Shown here piece by piece: positions 26,549 through 33,611 of a DNA stretch of 64,000 nucleotides. The notes under the pieces are model-generated. The model did not search any database. It saw only the letters and a list, made by a program, of their open reading frames with translations, and had not been told where the DNA came from. Each line of letters opens with the position of its first letter. Positions within the stretch are counted from its first letter, which is position 1. Made by a program: the position numbers and the translations under genes. The DNA lies in the NCBI GenBank assembly GCA_050289485.1, contig JBNKFV010000005.1, forward strand, positions 1 through 64,000, read 5' to 3'. Origin of the DNA: JBNKFV01 sp050289485. Its GTDB lineage: Bacteria; Pseudomonadota; Gammaproteobacteria; Pseudomonadales; Cellvibrionaceae.

Positions 26549-26728
26549 TCAAGGGCAGGGAGCTCTTGATGCAAGTTCTATTTCGATGTTCTCCAGTGAA
26601 GCTAATGCGTTCACACGTTCCAGTGTTCTAGGTTCGCTTCTTACCATCGCGTTAAATACTTCCTTATGAAGGCTACGAAGCTCAGTTGTGTTTTTCGCTG
26701 CTAGTTCAAATCTTGTAATCAATCTCAT
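26549..26728 (-). CDS. Small conserved island protein (59 aa)
   Basis: MRLITRFELAAKNTTELRSL is followed by a helical FNAMVRSEPRT.ERVNALASLENIEIELASR pattern. I have seen similar short proteins in mobile islands near ardA, but no function is established. GGAGG sits 7 bases before the ATG at 26728 on the minus strand. The longer frame to 26791 has no start signal. The ribosome binding site can pair with CCTCC just upstream of it, so translation may be controlled. Confidence 0.65.
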   Translation of the reverse strand: MRLITRFELAAKNTTELRSLHKEVFNAMVRSEPRTLERVNALASLENIEIELASRAPCP

Positions 26729-26733
26729 TGTTA

Positions 26734-26767
26734 CCTCCTGTTTTGGAGGCCGTGACTGCCACGGCCT
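26734..26767 (-). promoter_or_regulatory. Overlapping hairpins before the 59-aa gene
   Basis: On the minus strand CCTCC-AAAACA-GGAGG (26749-26734) would hide the Shine-Dalgarno. An 8-bp perfect hairpin, AGGCCGTG with CACGGCCT (26747-26754 and 26760-26767), shares three bases with it, so the two cannot form together. This has the geometry of a translational switch; function is inferred. Confidence 0.45.
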
Positions 26768-27257
26768 TTGTGAGGCCGCGTGTTTGTGCAAAGAGACTGA
26801 CCCGCACCTTCGGTCGCAATGGAATGGAGAAGCTTCACGCTTGCTGATCTATAGGCGCTTTGCGCTAGTGGTAATACTAAAAGGCAGTGCTGTTTATGGT
26901 CTTAGGTCAGGTGGTTACTAATTGATAGAAAGATGCTGGCAGTGCAGAAGCGCGGCTGCTTTGAATGGCTTTAGAAGTAAGCGCTGCGCTTGGCTTAAAG
27001 AAACTGAAGGCGGGAACACTGGTCGTGTTCGCATTTCTGGTTTTATTTCCCCTTTTGGGTAGACGTAAAAATATCACATAACTTGGCTCCATCAAGACAT
27101 CCCCCAGCCTTCCGCGCCTACGCTTGTGCAGGCAGGGTGGTTCCCCCTGTCTGGATTCCGCCAAAACATGTGATCTTACGCTCCCTTCGCTCGCTCCTTT
27201 TTCTGGGGTTTTCAACCCCAAAAGGGGATGTGTTTTTAAGATTAAGGAGACAAAGAC
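26768..27257. promoter_or_regulatory. Structured non-coding leader upstream of ardA
   Basis: About 490 bases with no convincing gene. TCCCCTTTTGGG at 27048-27059 is the exact complement of 27217-27228, and GGGGTT-TTC-AACCCC (27205-27219) overlaps that right arm and competes with a CCCC-AAAA-GGGG hairpin at 27216-27227. ardA genes of some conjugative plasmids are driven from hairpin promoters active on single-stranded DNA during entry; this region has the density of structure expected for such a promoter, but that is an inference. Confidence 0.4.
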
Positions 27258-27770
27258 ATGAGCGAAGAAATCAGAATTTATGTGGCGTGTTTGGCAGCTT
27301 ACAACAACGGCAAGCTTCACGGTGTTTGGATTGATGCGACTGACGATATTGACGACATTCAGGATCAAATTAACGAGATGCTGGAATCTAGCCCCGAAGA
27401 GGATGCAGAAGAGTGGGCAATACATGATTATGAGGGTTATGGTTCTTATAGATTGTCAGAGTATGAAGGCATTCAGAGTGCGCATGAAATCGCGTGTTTC
27501 ATAGAGGAGCACGGAGAAATAGCCGCCGAGTTGCTAAGTCATTTTTCGACGATTGACGAAGCGAAAAAGGCGATGGAAGAACATTATGCCGGTTGCCATG
27601 AGAGCGTGGCCGACTTTGCTGAAGAGCTAACAACCGATGCCACCGAGATTCCCGAAAGTCTTGCTTTTTATATCGACTACGAAAAAATGGGGCGTGATCT
27701 GGAGCTTGGCGGTGACATCTTCACCATTGAGACGGGATACCGCGAAGTGCACATATTTTGGAATCACTAA
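27258..27770 (+). CDS. ardA: ArdA-like antirestriction protein
   Basis: 170 aa, very acidic, the length and composition of ArdA. The family blocks type I restriction enzymes by mimicking DNA. The start IRIYVACLAAYNNGKLHGVWIDA is the family N-terminus, and EEWAIHDYEGYG followed by an acidic C-terminal half (DYEKMGRDLELGGDIFTIE) completes the pattern. AAGGAGACAAAGAC precedes the ATG. It is unusual and telling that the same element also carries a type I system: ArdA would protect it on entry into a new host, while its own system takes over later. Confidence 0.94.
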   Translation: MSEEIRIYVACLAAYNNGKLHGVWIDATDDIDDIQDQINEMLESSPEEDAEEWAIHDYEGYGSYRLSEYEGIQSAHEIACFIEEHGEIAAELLSHFSTIDEAKKAMEEHYAGCHESVADFAEELTTDATEIPESLAFYIDYEKMGRDLELGGDIFTIETGYREVHIFWNH

Positions 27771-27779
27771 CAGGAATAG

Positions 27780-27801
27780 CCTCTGCCACGGCAGGGGCTT
27801 T
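27780..27801 (+). terminator. Possible terminator after ardA
   Basis: AGCCTCTGCC pairs imperfectly with GGCAGGGGCT directly after the ardA stop and is followed by TTTA. The T tract is short, so termination may be weak. Confidence 0.5.
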
Positions 27802-27810
27802 ACTGCCTGA

Positions 27811-27898
27811 ACTTTTGGGGCTCAGCGGCCTATGGCCATAAACGCTCATGCTTCGCGTATCTTGTCTCCTGATCTCGCCAAGGCTGAGCCCCAAAAGT
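27811..27898. repeat. 16-bp perfect inverted repeat with 56-bp spacer
   Basis: ACTTTTGGGGCTCAGC at 27811-27826 and its exact complement at 27883-27898 bound a non-coding spacer. Two more hairpins follow (GCCATTGA...TCAATGGC and GCGGC...GCCGC). The unit lies between ardA and the abiE operators. It could be a folded RNA, a single-strand origin or a small non-autonomous repeat; nothing in it decides which. Confidence 0.6.
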
Positions 27899-27973
27899 GC
27901 CATTGATTCCTCTAGTCTCAATGGCGAAAATGCGGCGGCAAAGCCGCTCTTAGTTTAAAATATCGTCTTTTTA

Positions 27974-27988
27974 GGTACTTAAAGTACC
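27974..27988. promoter_or_regulatory. abiE operator 1
   Basis: GGTACT-TAA-AGTACC is a perfect inverted repeat 64 bases before the abiEi start. An identical pair of arms with the same 3-base spacer occurs at 28046-28060. AbiEi antitoxins are known to bind two inverted repeats in their promoter and repress it cooperatively. Confidence 0.75.
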
Positions 27989-28045
27989 CAAATAAAGAAA
28001 AATATAAACCTTTTGATTGATCTGGTTTAAAAAGTGAGTTAGATT

Positions 28046-28060
28046 GGTACTATGAGTACC
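28046..28060. promoter_or_regulatory. abiE operator 2, spanning the abiEi start codon
   Basis: GGTACT-ATG-AGTACC has the same arms as operator 1, and its 3-base spacer is the abiEi start codon itself. Centre-to-centre distance between the two operators is 72 bp, close to seven helical turns, so both would face the same side of the DNA. Confidence 0.75.
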
Positions 28061-28825
28061 GAAAACGAGTCAAAATTAAACCATTTGCTCAGCACTCAGC
28101 CTTTGGGCGTCGTGCTTTCTTCGGCATGGCTTGCTGATCAGGGTTACAGCCTTGATTTGCAGAAACGCTATAAGCGAAGCCAGTGGTTTGATTCTATTGG
28201 TACAGGAGCACTGATACGCCATAGCGATCAGGTGGACTATCTGGGTGGCGTTTATGCTTTGCAAAGCCAGTTAGGTCTATCAGTACATCCAGCCGCTAAA
28301 ACCGCGCTATCCATGCAAGGCAAAGCGCATTATTTGGAGTTGGCGACTAAATCAGTCCAGCTCTTTGGTGGCAAGGATGACAGTTTGCCACTGTGGTTTA
28401 AAAAGCGGGACTGGGGTGTCAGTGTGGATTGTAAACTGACATCGTTTCTACCGCCGGAACTTGGCTTAGTAGAAATAGAGCATAAGGGCTTTAAGGTAAA
28501 AGTATCCAGCCCCGCACGAGCGGTCATGGAATGCCTTTATCAGGCTCCTAAGTCTCAACCACTTTTGGAAGTGTTTGAGTTGATGGAAGGGCTAAACAAT
28601 CTACGGCCAGCCAGCGTTCAGCTTTTGCTGGAAGGTTGTACTTCCGTGAAGGTAAAACGCCTGTTTTTGTACTTGGCGGATAAGGCAGGTCATGACTGGC
28701 TTAGCTATATCAGCCTTGATAAGGTTGATCTGGGCTCAGGTAAACGCGCCATAGTGAATGACGGTGTTTATGTTTCGAAGTACCAGATAACCGTGCCCAA
28801 AGAGCTGGAGGCCGCTCATGTATGA
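28052..28825 (+). CDS. abiEi: AbiEi-type antitoxin of the type IV AbiE system
   Basis: 257 aa. The N-terminal winged helix (LLSTQPLGVVLSSAWLADQGYS region) would bind the operators at 27974 and 28046, and the C-terminal domain with FKVKVSSPARAVMECLYQAPK is the conserved antitoxin part of COG5340. AbiEi counteracts AbiEii without binding it and represses the operon. Start ATG 28052 lies inside the second operator and has only a weak ribosome binding site. The stop overlaps abiEii by 8 bases. AbiE pairs also occur in SXT/R391-type elements. Confidence 0.9.
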   Translation: MSTENESKLNHLLSTQPLGVVLSSAWLADQGYSLDLQKRYKRSQWFDSIGTGALIRHSDQVDYLGGVYALQSQLGLSVHPAAKTALSMQGKAHYLELATKSVQLFGGKDDSLPLWFKKRDWGVSVDCKLTSFLPPELGLVEIEHKGFKVKVSSPARAVMECLYQAPKSQPLLEVFELMEGLNNLRPASVQLLLEGCTSVKVKRLFLYLADKAGHDWLSYISLDKVDLGSGKRAIVNDGVYVSKYQITVPKELEAAHV

Positions 28826-29732
28826 AGCCTATAAAAAGCAGGTAGGGCTTCTTTTGGATGTGCTGCCTGAAGTCGCCAAAGAAGAATGCTTTGCCATGCA
28901 TGGCGGCACGGCGATCAATCTCTTTGTACGGGATATGCCAAGGCTGTCAGTGGACATCGACTTAACCTATGTCGAGATTGCTGAGCGGAATGAAACGCTC
29001 GAAGGCATTAATGCAGCCTTGTTAAGGATTAAAGAACGTATCGAAGCGCTGCGTCCATCGATACGGGTTCAACACAAAGATAAGGTTTGTAAGCTACAAC
29101 TTGATGAGCACGGTGTACTTATCAAGATTGAAGTGAATATGGTAGGGCGGGGCTTGTTAGGCGAACCGAATAAAGAGCCCCTTTGTGAAGCTGCTCAAGA
29201 GCAGTTCGATGCCTTTTGCGCCATGCCGTTGGTGCCGTTGGCACAGCTATATGGCGGCAAATTATGCGCAGCCTTAGATAGGCAGCACCCAAGAGATTTA
29301 TTTGATGTAAAGCTCTTGTTTGAAAATGAAGGGCTGGAAAACGAGGGCTTTACGGAGGAGATCAAGCAAGGGTTTATTCTAGGGCTGGTGAGCAGTAATC
29401 GCCCGACCCACGAAATGCTTGATCCACATTTACTTGATCAGCGCACGGCTTTTGAAAATCAGTTCGAAGGCATGACGACGGTTGAGTTTAGTTACGATGA
29501 TTATGAGGCCACAAGGCTTCAACTTATCGAAACAGTAAAAGCCAGTTTGAGTGGTGACGATAAAGCCTTTTTATTGAGCTTGAATCGCCTAGTGCCAGAC
29601 TGGTCGATTTACGATTATCAGAACTTTCCATCGGTGAAATGGAAGCTTCTGAACTTGGAGAAATTCAAGAAAGATAATCCAGAGGCTTATCAGCAACAAC
29701 TGAGTAAGCTGGAAAGTGTTCTGGAGCAGTAA
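28818..29732 (+). CDS. abiEii: AbiEii-type nucleotidyltransferase toxin
   Basis: 304 aa of the DUF1814 nucleotidyltransferase family. The catalytic region is MHGGTAINLFVRD (residues near 28-40) followed by LSVDIDLTYV with the D-x-D pair; the later KLCAALDRQHPRDLFDVKLL is the conserved third block. AbiEii transfers nucleotides and halts growth on phage infection unless AbiEi is present. Translationally coupled to abiEi. Last gene of the element before its right end. Confidence 0.92.
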   Translation: MYEAYKKQVGLLLDVLPEVAKEECFAMHGGTAINLFVRDMPRLSVDIDLTYVEIAERNETLEGINAALLRIKERIEALRPSIRVQHKDKVCKLQLDEHGVLIKIEVNMVGRGLLGEPNKEPLCEAAQEQFDAFCAMPLVPLAQLYGGKLCAALDRQHPRDLFDVKLLFENEGLENEGFTEEIKQGFILGLVSSNRPTHEMLDPHLLDQRTAFENQFEGMTTVEFSYDDYEATRLQLIETVKASLSGDDKAFLLSLNRLVPDWSIYDYQNFPSVKWKLLNLEKFKKDNPEAYQQQLSKLESVLEQ

Positions 29733-29800
29733 TTTATAGCGCAGTTGTTTATTGATAAAATAACGCGTTTTTCGCCCCCAAATGGGGAAATTTACGAATG

Positions 29801-29820
29801 GGTACAAAATTAGGTACAAA
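29801..29820 (+). repeat. Right arm-type integrase binding repeats
   Basis: GGTACAAA at 29801-29808 and 29813-29820, again spaced by 12 bp as at 6097 and 6109. They lie 65-85 bases before the right attachment core, inside the new upstream region of prfC. Confidence 0.65.
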
Positions 29821-29836
29821 GTAGGAATTATTCGGT

Positions 29837-31420
29837 ATGGCTGATAGCAATTTTGTCAATGAAATCAATAAGCGACGCACGTTTGCTATCATCTCTCACC
29901 CTGATGCGGGTAAAACCACGATTACCGAAAAGCTGTTGCTGTTTGGTCAAGCCATTCAGTTGGCGGGCTCGGTAAAAGGCAAAAAGGGGCCTCATGCAAA
30001 ATCTGACTGGATGTCGATGGAGCAGGAGCGTGGTATTTCGGTAACCTCATCGGTGATGCAGTTTCCCTATAAAGAGCGAATTGTAAACCTGCTGGATACC
30101 CCAGGGCACGAAGACTTCTCTGAAGACACCTATCGTACGTTGACAGCGGTTGACTCTGTTTTGATGGTGATCGATGGCGCAAAAGGCGTAGAGGATCGCA
30201 CCATTAAGCTGATGGAAGTATGCCGTTTACGGGATACGCCTATTTTGTCGTTTATCAACAAAATGGACCGCGATATTCGTGACCCCATTGACGTGATGGA
30301 CGAAATTGAAGATGTGTTGAAAATTACCGCCGCGCCCATTAACTGGCCAATTGGTATGGGTAAAGAGTTTAAAGGTGTTTACAACCTTTATACCGATACC
30401 ATTCATCTGTATAAATCTGGGCAGGGACATGCCATTCCGGACGATATTCAAATTCAAGGCCTAGAGAGCGAGGAAGCCAGTAAGCTGTTGGGTGCTTACG
30501 CTGACGATGTGCGTGAAGAAATCGAGCTGGTGCGTGGTGCCACTCATGAATTTGATTTGGATGAATATCTTGCCGGAAGAATGACACCGGTATTTTTCGG
30601 TACTGCACTCGGCAACTTTGGTGTACGTGAGATGCTGGATGGGTTTGTTGAGTGGGCGCCGAAGCCTCTTGACCGAGAAACGAATGAACGTACCGTTGCG
30701 GCAGATGAAGAAAAATTTACCGGTTTTATTTTTAAAATTCAGGCCAATATGGACCCGAAGCATCGCGACCGCATTGCTTTTATGCGGGTGTGTTCTGGGC
30801 GTTACACTCAAGGCATGAAAATGCGCCATGTGCGCATCGGCAAAGATGTAAAAATTGCCGATGCGGTAACGTTTCTAGCGGGTGACCGCAGTCATGTAGA
30901 AGAAGCTATTTCTGGTGATATTATCGGCCTGCATAATCACGGCACCATTCAGATAGGTGATACCTTTACTGAAGGCGAGCCGCTGAAGTACACGGGTATT
31001 CCACACTTTGCCCCAGAACTGTTCCGCAAAATCCGTTTAAAAGATCCGTTGAAAACCAAGCAGTTGCAAAAAGGCTTGCAGCAGTTATCCGAAGAAGGCT
31101 CTACACAGGTATTTTTTCCCTTAAACAGCAACGATATTGTGGTTGGCGCTGTTGGGGTACTGCAGTTTGAAGTGGTGGCTTATCGCTTAAAAGACGAATA
31201 CAAAGTAGAAGCCATCTACGAACCTGTAAGTGTTACTACCGCACGTTGGGTGGAAGCTAAAGAACACAAGGATATCGAGGAGCTTAAACGCAAAGCATCG
31301 GATAACCTGGCGATTGATGGTGGTGGGCACTTAACCTATTTGGCACCAACGCGGGTTAATTTAAATTTAGCGCAGGAGCGTCATCCGCAGGTTGAATTCA
31401 AAGCAACACGAGAACACTAA
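29837..31420 (+). CDS. prfC: Peptide chain release factor 3 (hybrid with element-encoded start)
   Basis: 527-aa translational GTPase that recycles RF1 and RF2 from the ribosome. G1 is HPDAGKTT (22-29), with DTPGHEDF and NKMDRD for G3 and G4; length is normal. The first 15 or so codons come from the element: residues 4-7 read SNFV, whereas the displaced native start at 5899 reads QKFL. Promoter, AGGAATTA ribosome binding site and start codon are also element DNA. This keeps RF3 working after insertion, as described for SXT in prfC. The gene is followed by an acyltransferase gene after 38 bases. Confidence 0.95.
   Translation: MADSNFVNEINKRRTFAIISHPDAGKTTITEKLLLFGQAIQLAGSVKGKKGPHAKSDWMSMEQERGISVTSSVMQFPYKERIVNLLDTPGHEDFSEDTYRTLTAVDSVLMVIDGAKGVEDRTIKLMEVCRLRDTPILSFINKMDRDIRDPIDVMDEIEDVLKITAAPINWPIGMGKEFKGVYNLYTDTIHLYKSGQGHAIPDDIQIQGLESEEASKLLGAYADDVREEIELVRGATHEFDLDEYLAGRMTPVFFGTALGNFGVREMLDGFVEWAPKPLDRETNERTVAADEEKFTGFIFKIQANMDPKHRDRIAFMRVCSGRYTQGMKMRHVRIGKDVKIADAVTFLAGDRSHVEEAISGDIIGLHNHGTIQIGDTFTEGEPLKYTGIPHFAPELFRKIRLKDPLKTKQLQKGLQQLSEEGSTQVFFPLNSNDIVVGAVGVLQFEVVAYRLKDEYKVEAIYEPVSVTTARWVEAKEHKDIEELKRKASDNLAIDGGGHLTYLAPTRVNLNLAQERHPQVEFKATREH
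29885..29895 (+). repeat. Right attachment core inside prfC
   Basis: GCTATCATCTC, identical to 5947-5957. To its right the sequence is ancestral prfC. Confidence 0.7.
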
Positions 31421-31458
31421 CTGATATATTTCTGGCCTCAGTCTTAATAGTAAATGCC

Positions 31459-32049
31459 ATGCTACACCCTTCTATACCCACTTCAATGCCAAAAGCGGGA
31501 AATGGCTTGACTCGCGCTATCGGTCGTTTCTTTCTTCGCTGTCTGGGTTGGCGAGTGAGAGGGGTGATCCCTCGTGACGATAAAATTATGATTATTGCGG
31601 CACCTCATACTTCCAATTGGGATTTTGTGGTGGCCTTTTCAGTGGTGTTAGCGTTGGGGCTGCGTGTGCGTATCATGATGAAAAAAGAGGCCTTTATCTG
31701 GCCGCTGAAACATTTGTTTTTGTGGGCGGGTTTTGTGCCGGTAGATCGCAAGCAGGCAAGGAATGTTGTTGAGCAGATGGCAGACTGTTACGCACAGTTG
31801 CCAAAATGCTGGATGGTGGTAACGCCAGAGGGTACGCGAGCAAAGGTTGAAAAATGGAAGAGCGGTTTTCTGCGAATTGCTCATGCAGCTGATGTGAAGG
31901 TTTTGTTAGTGGGATTGGATTTTCCAACAAAAACCTTAAAGATCGTGCCAGAGTTATTCGTGCCCAGTGGTAATCACGAACAAGATTTGCAGCAGATACA
32001 GCGATTTTATGCGGATAACTTCGAAGGAAAATATCCGCATTTACAATAG
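31459..32049 (+). CDS. PlsC-like 1-acylglycerol-3-phosphate acyltransferase family protein
   Basis: 196 aa. The acyltransferase motif I HX4D is APHTSNWD, and motif III is TPEGTR with a following KWKSGF. These fit the small lysophospholipid acyltransferase group used in membrane lipid synthesis. One hydrophobic segment (ALGLRVRIMM and LKHLFLWAGFVPV region) would attach it to the membrane. The ATG at 31459 has a poor ribosome binding site; ATG 31486 (MPKAGN) is a reasonable alternative. Exact acceptor lipid cannot be told from sequence. Confidence 0.85.
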   Translation: MLHPSIPTSMPKAGNGLTRAIGRFFLRCLGWRVRGVIPRDDKIMIIAAPHTSNWDFVVAFSVVLALGLRVRIMMKKEAFIWPLKHLFLWAGFVPVDRKQARNVVEQMADCYAQLPKCWMVVTPEGTRAKVEKWKSGFLRIAHAADVKVLLVGLDFPTKTLKIVPELFVPSGNHEQDLQQIQRFYADNFEGKYPHLQ

Positions 32050-32061
32050 CCGCTGCGATGG

Positions 32062-32619
32062 TTAAGGGATAAGTTGGCTGTAATATTCTGCTACGTTTTC
32101 GATTTGTTCATCAGTAAGATTTTTGGCGATGACATTCATAACCACTGATTCTCGAGAACCATCACGCAGCGCTTTAAGTTGTGTAACAAGATAGTTTTTA
32201 TTTTGTCCCGCCAGATTTGGCCATTCAGTGTTGACAGTTTTTCCTTGTACGCCATGACAGGAAATACAATAGCCGCTGATACTCTGGCCAACTTTGCTCA
32301 GTGCTTCGGGCGGTTTTTTGTTGATTGATTGCTCATGGTAATAGGTTGAGGCTGCCTGCATTTGCTCATCGGTCATATTGGCGACCAGGGCAGTCATTAG
32401 AGGATTTTCTCGGCTGCCATCACGAAAAGCTTGCAGTTGTCGCACCATATATTCCACTTTTTGCCCAGTTAAGTTGGGCCAGTCGGGGCTAGTTGCTTGA
32501 CCGTCTTTGCCGTGGCAGGCAATACACGTTTGTATTGCACTGGGCTCAGCAAAGCTGAGGCTAGAGGCCAGCAAGATGGCCGCACTGCAAATACCCAATA
32601 AAATGCTGTTGTGTTTCAT
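32062..32619 (-). CDS. Di-heme cytochrome c4-like protein
   Basis: 185 aa, exported (signal peptide ending SFA). Two similar halves each have a CxxCH heme site, CIACH and CISCH, a PNLxGQ..Y motif and a later M that would be the axial ligand, as in cytochrome c4. It lies in the same direction after the TTQ dehydrogenase genes and a mono-heme cytochrome, so it probably passes their electrons to a terminal oxidase. It is not MauG: that enzyme is about twice as long. Confidence 0.88.
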   Translation of the reverse strand: MKHNSILLGICSAAILLASSLSFAEPSAIQTCIACHGKDGQATSPDWPNLTGQKVEYMVRQLQAFRDGSRENPLMTALVANMTDEQMQAASTYYHEQSINKKPPEALSKVGQSISGYCISCHGVQGKTVNTEWPNLAGQNKNYLVTQLKALRDGSRESVVMNVIAKNLTDEQIENVAEYYSQLIP

Positions 32620-32662
32620 AGTAAACCCGATGCTGTGTGAGTCTATTTTTTAATGATCGTTA

Positions 32663-33094
32663 TTAATGATCGCTACTGTTGTTAATGGGCAAGCTTTTAA
32701 CGAGTTTTTTTCGGTACTCAAGCACTTCCATTAACGGGGTTTTCCGTAACTGCCCAACCTCATTGGCTGAATAACGTTCCCAGTGTTGGGGTGTACTGTT
32801 GTCAGCGAACTCAAGTACTATCCAATTTAAAACTTCGGCCAGTTGTTCATCGTTGAGTGTAGAGTTGGCAGAACCAGGGACTTGGACCAAATATTCGCGT
32901 CCCTGCTGGGTGGTTAGAAAGTTGCCGATAAACCCTTGCATGGCCGGTACCCCGCGATAGCCACCGCCTTTTGGTGAATGGCATCCCTGGCAGAAAATCT
33001 GATAGTTAGAATGGGCCCGGGCAGGGTTAAATTCGCTACTCGCGTACACGGGTAACCCGGTCAATAATGAGAGTGCGATAATGAACCTGATCAT
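32663..33094 (-). CDS. Mono-heme cytochrome c
   Basis: 143 aa with a signal peptide (MIRFIIALSLLTGLPVYA) and one heme site CQGCH at about residue 36. The start overlaps the stop of the light-chain gene by 4 bases, so it is translated with the amine dehydrogenase and is the best candidate for its direct electron acceptor, in place of the amicyanin or azurin used in other systems. No close family name is certain. Confidence 0.82.
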   Translation of the reverse strand: MIRFIIALSLLTGLPVYASSEFNPARAHSNYQIFCQGCHSPKGGGYRGVPAMQGFIGNFLTTQQGREYLVQVPGSANSTLNDEQLAEVLNWIVLEFADNSTPQHWERYSANEVGQLRKTPLMEVLEYRKKLVKSLPINNSSDH

Positions 33095-33609
33095 TCTTCA
33101 AACGCCAATCCAACAACGATTGCTGTGGAGCAGTGGTAAACCGAGCTGGAAGAGCCCAGGCACCAGTTGATATCGTTGGATTTGTCGGAACGGTACAGAG
33201 GACGGTCACCTTCGTCACGCTGACACAGGCAAGCGCCGCACTGGGTGGTGCCACAGCAGTCGTTATAGGAAATAATATAATTGCGGCCATCAACCGGGTT
33301 GCGACAGGTACCAATCCAGGTAATGGTAGACATTTCTGTACCGGGTGGGCAGGAGTTGTAGCTGCCACCGCAACACTCACAGAGAAAACCGTCTACTGCA
33401 CAATAGCGCCAGTAATCGCAGCTCGCAGGGTCGCCTTCATCTTGCGGATGTTTGGGCGCACTGCCATCGGCAGCGCGGGCAACCGGTAGCGCTGGAAAGC
33501 TGGCCGCGCCTACGAGTGAAATCCCCAAGGTTTTTAGCAGGCCGCGACGAGAGCTTCGTTGTGCGACATCACGTGCAGTTTTCTCAAAAAAACGGTCGAA
33601 AAATTTCAC
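33091..33609 (-). CDS. TTQ amine dehydrogenase light chain (methylamine/aralkylamine type)
   Basis: 172 aa precursor of the small catalytic subunit. The twin-arginine signal SSRRGLLKTLG at 19-29 would send it folded through Tat. W98 (TWIGTC) and W149 (NDINWC) are 51 residues apart, like Trp57 and Trp108 of methylamine dehydrogenase. D73 and D117 lie at -25 and +19 from the first, matching the catalytic Asp32 and Asp76. Many Cys (CDYWRYC, CECCGG, CCG) fit the six-disulfide fold. It oxidises primary amines to aldehydes. Sequence does not separate methylamine from aromatic amine use; the neighbouring aldehyde dehydrogenase and AraC regulator favour aralkylamines. Confidence 0.93.
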   Translation of the reverse strand: MKFFDRFFEKTARDVAQRSSRRGLLKTLGISLVGAASFPALPVARAADGSAPKHPQDEGDPASCDYWRYCAVDGFLCECCGGSYNSCPPGTEMSTITWIGTCRNPVDGRNYIISYNDCCGTTQCGACLCQRDEGDRPLYRSDKSNDINWCLGSSSSVYHCSTAIVVGLAFEE

Positions 33610-33611
33610 GG

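Larger units (their letters stand above)
5958..29895. mobile_element. Integrative and mobilizable element inserted in prfC (about 23.9 kb)
   Basis: Both ends show it: a broken prfC start on the left and a complete hybrid prfC on the right, sharing an 11-bp core. Inside are a DUF4102-type integrase at the left edge, an AlpA-like excision factor, mobC, a relaxase, a coupling protein, restriction-modification, ArdA and AbiE. No VirB/Tra mating-pair genes are present, so it is mobilizable rather than self-transmissible. The prfC 5' end is the known site of SXT/R391 conjugative elements; this element shares the site, but I see no SXT backbone transfer genes. Confidence 0.9.

Noticed and set aside
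26907..27425. 172-aa minus-strand frame before and inside ardA
   Set aside because: No start signal or family resemblance; it overlaps the structured leader and the start of ardA, which is well supported.
27811..27898. Integron attC site
   Set aside because: Inverted arms are present but no integron integrase or other attC-like copies are seen and the R-box consensus is not evident.
32062..32619. MauG identity for the di-heme cytochrome
   Set aside because: Only about 185 aa with c4-like halves; MauG is about 370 aa and peroxidase-like.
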